Assembly (NCBI GenBank): GCA_002402535.1
Contig: DHGB01000052.1
Coordinates: forward strand, 19,196 to 24,378
Length of the DNA: 5,183 nucleotides
DNA from: Candidatus Shapirobacteria bacterium UBA4809
GTDB taxonomy: Bacteria; Patescibacteriota; Microgenomatia; UBA12405
Direction: 5' to 3'
Within the stretch, counting starts at the first letter, position 1; the number at the start of each line of letters is the position of its first letter. The position numbers were made by a program, and so were the translations under genes. The notes below the pieces were generated by a model. It did no database searches. It had not been told where the DNA came from and worked only from the letters and a program-made list of their open reading frames with translations. Of this stretch, positions 1 to 5,183 are shown one piece after another.

Positions 1-573
1 ATGTCTCTAAAATCAAATAAAAAACTTAAACAATTTCCTTCAGAAGAAGGGAAGCAGCTTGACCTTGTCGAAACTATCAATGACGTTGATAAATTAAGAA
101 AAAAACGGACCACCATTATTCTTTTTTTACTGCTCACAGTTGGTCTTAGTTTTTCTTTTTGGTTTTATCGGGAGTTTCAATCTTTTGATATAAAAAAATT
201 TAAAATGCCCAGCCTTTCTTTTTCGCTTTCAAAATTTTCACCTGAAATACCTGAAAATTGGTCAGTTTTTGTTAGGTCTATCGGGGTTACCGATTTTTCC
301 TATTCTTCAAAATTTAATTCTTCCCCTGATTTTAGTTATCTTACTACTCCTCACGAGCCTTCCTACGCCAAAAAATATTTACCTGAGGGGGTAAAAGTTA
401 TTGAAAAAATAAAAGACAATTCTGAGTCTTTTGAAATATTATCTAAAATTTCTACCCCCAAAAATCAATTTGAAATATATGCCAAAATTCCCGGAAAAAT
501 TAATTCAGATTCTCCTGAAATTGAGGTTTTTTCAAATCTCGTTACGATCTTTTATTGGCATTTACTTAAATAG
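1..573 (+). CDS. Hypothetical single-pass membrane protein
   Basis: I do not recognise this 190-residue protein. It has a basic/acidic N-terminal stretch (residues 1-36, ending in KLRKKR), one clear hydrophobic segment at about 37-56 (TTIILFLLLTVGLSFSFWFY), then about 130 mostly polar residues. The KLRKKR before the membrane segment suggests, by the positive-inside rule, that the N-terminus is cytoplasmic and the C-terminal part is outside the cell. Residues 70-115 are rich in Ser, Phe and Pro (for example MPSLSFSLSKFS). No cysteines and no catalytic motif are visible. The ATG is the first base of the window, so the ribosome binding site cannot be seen and the true start could lie upstream; the next Met (69) would lose the membrane segment. 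It ends with TAG and overlaps the convergent PBP-B gene by 8 bp. A role in the envelope is plausible from topology only. Confidence 0.7.
   Translation: MSLKSNKKLKQFPSEEGKQLDLVETINDVDKLRKKRTTIILFLLLTVGLSFSFWFYREFQSFDIKKFKMPSLSFSLSKFSPEIPENWSVFVRSIGVTDFSYSSKFNSSPDFSYLTTPHEPSYAKKYLPEGVKVIEKIKDNSESFEILSKISTPKNQFEIYAKIPGKINSDSPEIEVFSNLVTIFYWHLLK
566..573. other. 8-bp convergent overlap of two genes' 3' ends
   Basis: The plus-strand gene ends with TAG at 571-573, and the minus-strand PBP-B ends with TAA at 566-568, so the two coding regions cross by 8 bp. Each gene's transcript must run into the antisense of the other, because no room exists for a terminator between them. Confidence 0.85.
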
Positions 574-2686
574 ACAAGACTGGGGTTGGAGTCGGTGAAA
601 TACATTTTATTTTCTTTTCATTACCATCATGAAACCATTCATTTTTACCACAAGTTTCAACTTTATATAAACCTTTTGGCGTTTCCCAGTTTTCATTTTT
701 TTTCTCGTCAATTAAAAATCTCATTGTTCGATTCCAAATTGGAGTCGCTCCAGAAATTCCGGAGGCTACCCAGCTCATCGGCGAGTTGTCATTATTGCCA
801 ACCCAGACCGCTACCAGATATGTTGGCGTCCAGCCAATACACCAGTTATCTTTCAGATTATTGGTAGTTCCAGTTTTCACCGCCACGGTTTTACCTTTTA
901 TTTGTAGGAGAGAATTAGTCCCGAAGATAGGCGCTCTGGCCTGATTATCACTCAGGGCACTATTAATCAAAAAAGTATCGATTTCCGAAGCAATTTTTTC
1001 CGCTTTTGTTTCTTTTTTATAAACCATCTCTCCAAGATAATTGTCAACTTGCAAAATTGGATTTACCTCGACTTTATTTCCCAAATTCGCAAAGACACTA
1101 TAAGCTCCTGCCATCTCGATTATTTTTACTTCTCCTGCCCCGAGGGCCAAAGATAGACCAAATCGAGATCTGTCGGTCCAGGTGTTAATTCCCATATCCT
1201 GAGCCAAATCAATCATATTATCAACCCCGTTTTCATTAAGCAGTTTTACTGAGGGAACATTAAGAGAGGAGGCTAGGGCTGTTCTTAGGGTTACTGTTCC
1301 CAAATATTTTCCAGTATAGTTTTGAGGGGTATAATCTTTTTGACCAGCTATTTTATATCTTACTGGTTTATCTTCAATCGTATCCCAGAGGTTTTTTCCT
1401 TTTTTTAATGCTAGTAAATAATTGATCGGTTTTATGGACGAGCCTGGCTGTCGAAGGGCCTGGGTAACCACATCAAATTTTCCGTCAATATCAGTTGCAA
1501 AATAGTCTTTCGAGCCAACTAAGGCAAGTATTTCACCTGTTTTTACGTCTAAAATGACACTAGCTCCATTGCTAATTTTTAATCGACTCGCTTTGTCCAC
1601 TTCTTCTTTGACAATTTTTTCCGCTTCCTTTTGAATATCATAATCTAAACTAGTTATTACTCGCAGGCCCTGTCTACCCACTTCCGTAAAACCCAATTTT
1701 TCTAAATAGTTTTTGACATAAAAAACAAAATGAGGCGCCAAAATATTTCTTTTTTCCCCAATAATTTTTATTTCCATCTTTTTGACCGTCTCAGCTTTTT
1801 CAAAATCGAGCATTTTAGCATTCACCATTTCATTTAAAACATGTTCTTGTCTTGATTTTGCCAGTTTAAATCCCTCTTCATTAAAAGGGGAGTATGAACC
1901 AGGGGCGGCTGGCAATCCAGCCAAAAAAGTGGCCTCTGCCAAATTTAAATCTTCGACTTTTTTCCCAAAGTAGCGACCAGCCGCTTCTGCCACTCCATAT
2001 ATGTTTCCCCCGTAGGGAACTTGATTAAAATATCTTTCCAAAATTTCATTTTTACTCAACTTATTTTCAAGCATTATTGCCAGTATGGCTTCTTTTATCT
2101 TTCTTTCCCAGCTTTTTTCTCCATTAAGAAATACATTTTTTACCAGTTGTTGACTGATAGTTGATCCTCCTCTCAACTTTTCTTCGCCGGTATTTTTAAA
2201 GTTAAAAATCATTGCTCTTATAATTCCCCTGATGCTGAGACCATGATGCTCGTAAAAATCTTTATCTTCTATTGCCAGCGTCGCCGAAATTAAATCTGGG
2301 GGAATTTGAGACAAATTTACCCAGCTTCGATCTTCATCTTCATGAAATTGGTATAAAAGTAGTCCTTGTCGGTCATAAATCTTTGTCGACAATTTTGGTG
2401 GATTATATATTTCATTAATATTCGGTAAATCGCTAAAAATTCTTTGGTAAATCCACAATAGTAAACCAGTTATGAGCAAGGTCAGCAAAAATAAAGCCGG
2501 ATATTTCCAATTTAAAAATACTTTTTTTTTATTAATTCTGATTAATTTATTTTTTTTGAGGAGAATATTTTTTCTTTTTTTCCTTTTAATAAAAATATCT
2601 TTTGGCAGTTTTATTTTCGACAGGCTTTTAATTATAGTTAAAAATGGTTTACCAATATAAATAAAAAAATTAATTATTCTCTTCAT
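566..2686 (-). CDS. Class A penicillin-binding protein (PBP-B): GT51 glycosyltransferase plus transpeptidase
   Basis: Bifunctional PBP1A-type peptidoglycan synthase of 706 aa, a normal length for the family. It should polymerise lipid II into glycan strands and crosslink stem peptides on the outer membrane face. Order: a basic cytoplasmic N-terminus (1-61), a membrane segment at about 62-81, GT51 domain about 98-270, linker with APHFVFYV (317-324), transpeptidase domain about 372-655. GT51 motifs: EDKDFYEHHG with catalytic Glu140, GGSTISQQ (173-180), RKxxE (Arg195, Lys196, Glu199), EILERYFNQVPYGG (214-227). Transpeptidase motifs: SxxK with nucleophile Ser416 and Lys419, SxN (Ser474-Asn476), KTGT (604-607). 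All are intact. The tail is short, with Cys679 and Cys695, ending in SPTPTPVLSI. The start is well fixed: an in-frame TAG lies at 2699-2701, the ATG is the only Met before the membrane segment, and the next is Met159. It overlaps PBP-A by 17 bp. The symbol is left blank because several are used for this family. Confidence 0.96.
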   Translation of the reverse strand: MKRIINFFIYIGKPFLTIIKSLSKIKLPKDIFIKRKKRKNILLKKNKLIRINKKKVFLNWKYPALFLLTLLITGLLLWIYQRIFSDLPNINEIYNPPKLSTKIYDRQGLLLYQFHEDEDRSWVNLSQIPPDLISATLAIEDKDFYEHHGLSIRGIIRAMIFNFKNTGEEKLRGGSTISQQLVKNVFLNGEKSWERKIKEAILAIMLENKLSKNEILERYFNQVPYGGNIYGVAEAAGRYFGKKVEDLNLAEATFLAGLPAAPGSYSPFNEEGFKLAKSRQEHVLNEMVNAKMLDFEKAETVKKMEIKIIGEKRNILAPHFVFYVKNYLEKLGFTEVGRQGLRVITSLDYDIQKEAEKIVKEEVDKASRLKISNGASVILDVKTGEILALVGSKDYFATDIDGKFDVVTQALRQPGSSIKPINYLLALKKGKNLWDTIEDKPVRYKIAGQKDYTPQNYTGKYLGTVTLRTALASSLNVPSVKLLNENGVDNMIDLAQDMGINTWTDRSRFGLSLALGAGEVKIIEMAGAYSVFANLGNKVEVNPILQVDNYLGEMVYKKETKAEKIASEIDTFLINSALSDNQARAPIFGTNSLLQIKGKTVAVKTGTTNNLKDNWCIGWTPTYLVAVWVGNNDNSPMSWVASGISGATPIWNRTMRFLIDEKKNENWETPKGLYKVETCGKNEWFHDGNEKKIKCISPTPTPVLSI
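1714..1735 (-). repeat. 22-bp exact repeat, copy in PBP-B
   Basis: A perfect 22-bp match to 3989-4010 in PBP-A, both encoding the PHFVFYV motif of the linker before the transpeptidase domain. It reflects the paralogy of the two genes, with identical codons retained. Confidence 0.85.
2522..2581 (-). repeat. Poly-A-rich, Lys/Arg-coding tract in PBP-B
   Basis: On the coding strand this stretch has several A homopolymers, including A9 (2522-2530), A8 (2550-2557), A6 (2568-2573) and A7 (2575-2581). It encodes the very basic region around residues 36-55 (with RKKRKN, LLKKNK and NKKK) just before the membrane segment. It is a low-complexity part of the gene rather than a separate element, and homopolymers of this length are prone to slippage and sequencing error. 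The frame is intact as given. Confidence 0.7.
2670..2686 (-). other. 17-bp gene overlap, PBP-A stop and PBP-B start
   Basis: The PBP-B ATG (2684-2686) sits within the last codons of PBP-A (DEENN, then TAA at 2670-2672). The only purine-rich stretch upstream is GAAAG, directly against the ATG and too close for a normal Shine-Dalgarno. PBP-B translation therefore probably depends on ribosomes finishing PBP-A, which would keep the output of the two synthases linked. Confidence 0.85.
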
Positions 2687-4787
2687 CTTTCGGACAATCT
2701 AAACAAACCCATTCTCCTGTCGCCTCTTGAACACTGAGTCTATTTTGCCACTCCGCATTGGGGTTATTTTCACCCTCTTTTACAATTTTACCGGTTGTTT
2801 TATCAATCAAGATGTTGTTTTGTAAAGGGATTCTTAATTTTGGGACAAATTCCTTTTTAAAAAGTTCGTTGTGTGAATCGCAACCTCCCTCGGGTGGCAA
2901 TTGTCCGGTTAAATTACAGACATTTATTGTAATTACCCCACTAGGTCGCGTAAAATTTTTTACGGCTTTATTTTCCAGCACCTTACTCATTATTCGATTC
3001 CAAATTGGGGCAGCGCCAGTAGTTCCCGAGACGAGATAACCCATTTTTGAATTATCATTATTTCCGACCCAGACTGCCACCACATATTCTGGGGTAAATC
3101 CTATCGTCCAGTTGTCTCTCATCTCATTGGTTGTTCCCGTCTTTACTGCTACTTCAGGGTGGCCCTTAATATTTAACATTGAGCCCCTCCCAAAAACCAT
3201 ACTTCGCGCCCCATCATCGGATAAAATATCAGCCACAATAAAAGCCGTTTCTGGAGATAAGACTCTATCGCCCGGAAAATAATTATATTCTTCTAAAATT
3301 TCCCCATTTTTATCCACCACCTTCAAAATTGAAACTAAATTTTGCCTTATTCCCATGTTTGAAAAAACACCAAAAGCCACGGCCATATCAGTCATATAGA
3401 CCTCACCGCCTCCCAGTGTTAGTGATAGTCCATAATCACTAGAATTTTTAAAAGTACTAATTCCCATAGCTGAGGCCGATGCTACAAATGTTTGAACCGT
3501 GTTTAAGCTCAGCATTTTTACCGCGGGGATATTTAAAGAATTACCGAGTGAATTTCTTAAAGTTTGAAGTCCAAAATACCGATAACCGTAGTTTGTTGGA
3601 CAATAAGCTTTTTGATTCTCAACTTTAAAACAAGTTTCTTCGTCATTAAAAACTGATGCCGCTGTCACCTTTCCGCTTTCTATTCCCAGGGCATAATTCA
3701 GTGGCTTTATTGATGAACCTGGCTGTCGAAGTGCCGTTGTCACATTATATTTGCCATCAATTTCACTATCAAAATAATCTTTTGATCCAACCATGGCCAA
3801 TATTTGACCACTTTTGCTCTCGGTTATTAGAGCCGCTCCATTGCTCACCTTTTGTTTTTTAAGTTTTTCAATTTCCTTTGCCACCTCTTCCTCGGCGTAT
3901 TTTTGTAAATCTGGGTCAAGAGTGGTCCAGACCTTTAAGCCTCCCTCAGTTACCTTTTTAATTCCATATTTCTCTATTAATTGTTCTCTGACATAAAAAA
4001 CAAAATGAGGAGCATTAATCTCATTTCTGTTAAGCTTATAATTCAATTCTTCTTTTATTGCCTTCTCATATTCTTCTTTACTAATATATTTCAGTTCTTC
4101 CATTCTTTTTAGTACTAGTTCTTGTCTGTTTTTGGCTGCGTCTGGATGAGCAAAAGGGGAGTATTTTGTTGGCGATCCGGGTAGGCCGGCAATTAAAGCT
4201 GCTTCTGCCAGGCTCAAGTCTTTGACATTTTTATCAAAAATTCCCCTTGCGGCTGACTCTACTCCCCACATAATTCCTCCGTACGGAGTTTGATTAAAAT
4301 ACATCTCCAAAATTTCATCCTTACTATACATAATTTCCGTAATTATTGTCAGCAGCGCCTCTTTAATTTTTCTTTCCCAGGTTCTTTCCGGACTGAGTAA
4401 GGCGTTTTTTACTAGCTGTTGGGTTATGGTCGAACCCCCCTGAAGTCTTTTTTGAAAGATCGTTCGATATAAACCTCTAATTATTCCCTTGATATCAAAA
4501 CCAGCGTGTTTATAAAAATTATTATCTTCAATTGCTAGAGTTGCCTTAATCATTTTGTCCGGAATATCGGCAAGGGTTACACTGGTTCTATTTTTATCCG
4601 CATAAATCTCATAAAGCATTTTTCCGTTTCTATCCATTATCTGTGACGATTCGGCATACTCTCCAGATCCTAACTTTTTGGGGTTGGGTATATCTTTGAA
4701 AAGCAAGTAAAGTAATATACCAGCAGCCACTATTACCAGTGACCAGATCAGCCTTTTTCTCTTAATTTTGTTTTTTTTCAAACTCAT
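2670..4787 (-). CDS. Class A penicillin-binding protein (PBP-A): GT51 glycosyltransferase plus transpeptidase
   Basis: Second bifunctional PBP1A-type synthase, 705 aa, upstream of and paralogous to PBP-B. It has a short basic N-terminus (1-12), a membrane anchor at about 13-30, GT51 about 45-212, linker with APHFVFYV (259-266), transpeptidase about 315-602 and a C-terminal tail of about 100 residues. GT51 motifs: EDNNFYKHAG with catalytic Glu87, GGSTITQQ (117-124), RKxxE (Arg139, Lys140, Glu143), EILEMYFNQTPYGG (158-171). Transpeptidase motifs: SxxK with nucleophile Ser358 and Lys361, SxN (Ser417-Asn419), KTGT (549-552). All catalytic residues are present. Cysteines: 386 and 396 inside the transpeptidase domain, 624 and 636 in a VCNLTGxL...C tail motif like that of many PBP1A proteins, and a terminal CLDC (695-698). 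The start is forced: an in-frame TAA abuts the ATG (4788-4790), and the next Met (51) lies beyond the anchor. It overlaps the upstream gene by 26 bp, so the two are probably co-transcribed. Confidence 0.96.
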   Translation of the reverse strand: MSLKKNKIKRKRLIWSLVIVAAGILLYLLFKDIPNPKKLGSGEYAESSQIMDRNGKMLYEIYADKNRTSVTLADIPDKMIKATLAIEDNNFYKHAGFDIKGIIRGLYRTIFQKRLQGGSTITQQLVKNALLSPERTWERKIKEALLTIITEIMYSKDEILEMYFNQTPYGGIMWGVESAARGIFDKNVKDLSLAEAALIAGLPGSPTKYSPFAHPDAAKNRQELVLKRMEELKYISKEEYEKAIKEELNYKLNRNEINAPHFVFYVREQLIEKYGIKKVTEGGLKVWTTLDPDLQKYAEEEVAKEIEKLKKQKVSNGAALITESKSGQILAMVGSKDYFDSEIDGKYNVTTALRQPGSSIKPLNYALGIESGKVTAASVFNDEETCFKVENQKAYCPTNYGYRYFGLQTLRNSLGNSLNIPAVKMLSLNTVQTFVASASAMGISTFKNSSDYGLSLTLGGGEVYMTDMAVAFGVFSNMGIRQNLVSILKVVDKNGEILEEYNYFPGDRVLSPETAFIVADILSDDGARSMVFGRGSMLNIKGHPEVAVKTGTTNEMRDNWTIGFTPEYVVAVWVGNNDNSKMGYLVSGTTGAAPIWNRIMSKVLENKAVKNFTRPSGVITINVCNLTGQLPPEGGCDSHNELFKKEFVPKLRIPLQNNILIDKTTGKIVKEGENNPNAEWQNRLSVQEATGEWVCLDCPKDEENN
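3989..4010 (-). repeat. 22-bp exact repeat, copy in PBP-A
   Basis: The partner of the repeat at 1714-1735, same orientation, about 2.3 kb apart. The flanking bases differ at both ends, so the identity is limited to the conserved motif. Confidence 0.85.
4762..4787 (-). other. 26-bp gene overlap, DUF5667-like stop and PBP-A start
   Basis: The PBP-A ATG (4785-4787) lies inside the last codons of the upstream gene, in a different frame; the upstream TAA is at 4762-4764. The bases before the ATG on the coding strand read GCAAGAAATAA, with no GGAGG-like element at a useful distance. This suggests translational coupling or leaderless-like re-initiation; the coupling is inference, the overlap is seen directly. 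Confidence 0.85.
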
Positions 4788-5183
4788 TTATTTCTTGCAA
4801 AAGCCTTAAATATTTTTGCTCATCGATTTTATCATTTTTACCCACTTCTTCAATCATCTTTCTGTATACTTCTGCCATCTTTTTTATTTGATTATTTATC
4901 TCATTTTTATAGATAGGCTTATTTTCAAATTTATTAATCAGATTTTTCGCCTCTGTTAATTTTTCTATAGCTTTATGGTAGCTGTCTAGGGCTAAACTAT
5001 ATTTTTCTTTTTCCATCAGGTTTCTGGCTTCAGAGACTTTTTTATCTGCCAATATTAAAGTTATTTGAATTATCTTTTCTTCATCAAAACTAAATTTTTG
5101 CCAAAACCAGTCCCGAATTTTTTTTATCCAGTAATAACCGCTATTTGGTAACACTCGGCTTTGGGGTAGTTTATATATTTCTA
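4762..5183 (-). CDS. DUF5667-like helical protein, 5' end beyond window
   Basis: The frame is open to the window edge, so the gene is partial. A GTG at 5152-5154 could be taken as a start and would give 130 aa, but the nine upstream codons (EIYKLPQSR) continue sensibly into VLPNSGYYWIKKIRDW. Together this resembles the start of DUF5667, a domain recalled as having an LPxxGxLPDSxxYxLKxxx(E/D) signature just after a signal peptide, followed by helices with Ala-Asp/Glu-(K/R)-(R/K)-xxEA. Here ILADKKVSEARNLMEKEKY fits that second part. The rest is Lys/Glu-rich and looks entirely alpha-helical, with a possible TPR-like or coiled-coil character (YSLALDSYHKAIEKLTEAKN). No cysteine or catalytic motif is seen. 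I infer that an export signal or membrane anchor lies in the missing 5' part. It is first of the three minus-strand genes visible here. Function is unknown; an envelope role is suggested only by the PBP neighbours. Confidence 0.72.
   Translation of the reverse strand, partial: EIYKLPQSRVLPNSGYYWIKKIRDWFWQKFSFDEEKIIQITLILADKKVSEARNLMEKEKYSLALDSYHKAIEKLTEAKNLINKFENKPIYKNEINNQIKKMAEVYRKMIEEVGKNDKIDEQKYLRLLQEINEFEKKQN

Noticed and set aside
578..593. Possible terminator hairpin (GACT...AGTC) after the plus-strand gene
   Set aside because: The stem is only 4 bp with an 8-base loop, and no immediate U-run follows. The bases also encode the PTPTPV tail of PBP-B.
586..867. Plus-strand open frame of 93 codons
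   Set aside because: It lies wholly antisense to the 3' part of PBP-B, which has clear motifs, and its translation has no recognisable domain. The same applies to plus-strand frames at 1006-1188, 1782-1973, 2472-2660, 2758-3039, 3656-3862 and 3814-3996.
1714..4010. 22-bp exact direct repeats as attachment sites or a mobile-element boundary
   Set aside because: Both copies encode the same conserved PHFVFYV motif in phase in two paralogous genes, so gene duplication and protein conservation explain them.
566..4787. Recoded TGA (glycine) as in some CPR lineages
   Set aside because: All long frames are intact under the standard bacterial code, and conserved glycines checked, such as that in the KTG box of PBP-B, use GGN codons.
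5152..5154. GTG as the start of the minus-strand partial gene
   Set aside because: The frame stays open upstream and the upstream residues complete a family-like motif, so the GTG is more likely an internal Val codon.
5170..5181. TATA-like AT-rich string as a -10 promoter element
   Set aside because: It is inside the open frame of the DUF5667-like gene (codons for EIYK), and no matching -35 element can be seen before the window ends.

Overview
The window is AT-rich and almost entirely coding. The strongest content is a three-gene, overlapping minus-strand cluster (read from the right edge leftward): a partial gene for a DUF5667-like helical protein, then two consecutive full-length class A (bifunctional) penicillin-binding proteins, here called PBP-A and PBP-B. 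A fourth gene on the plus strand, encoding a small single-pass membrane protein of unknown function, converges on the cluster and overlaps its last codons.

Organism: the sequence suggests a bacterium with peptidoglycan, and I infer a Patescibacteria/CPR lineage, most likely Microgenomates-like. The reasons are the DUF5667-like N-terminal motif (LPxSRVLPNSGYYWIKK), the PBP signatures (YFNQxPYGG, APHFVFYV, AVWVGNNDNS), the Lys-rich low-GC coding, the PTPTP tail, and weak or absent Shine-Dalgarno sequences. The standard bacterial code fits: conserved glycines such as that of the KTG box are GGN codons, and no internal TGA is needed, which argues against the TGA=Gly lineages. This assignment is inference and was not tested by a search.

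Layout: 1-573 (+) orphan membrane protein; 566-2686 (-) PBP-B, 706 aa; 2670-4787 (-) PBP-A, 705 aa; 4762-5183 (-) DUF5667-like protein whose 5' end lies outside the window. Overlaps are 8, 17 and 26 bp. There is no intergenic space, no visible promoter for the cluster, and no convincing terminator.

How they work together: both PBPs keep all glycosyltransferase (GT51) and transpeptidase motifs, so each should polymerise lipid II and crosslink peptidoglycan on the outer face of the cytoplasmic membrane. They look like an old tandem duplication that diverged at the N-terminus, in the linker regions and in the C-terminal tail. The DUF5667-like protein, upstream in the same transcription unit, probably has an exported or membrane-anchored helical domain and may be functionally tied to the cell envelope, but this is only context. 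I saw no mobile element, CRISPR array, RNA gene or obviously new system; the window looks like a cell-wall locus with some unusual details.
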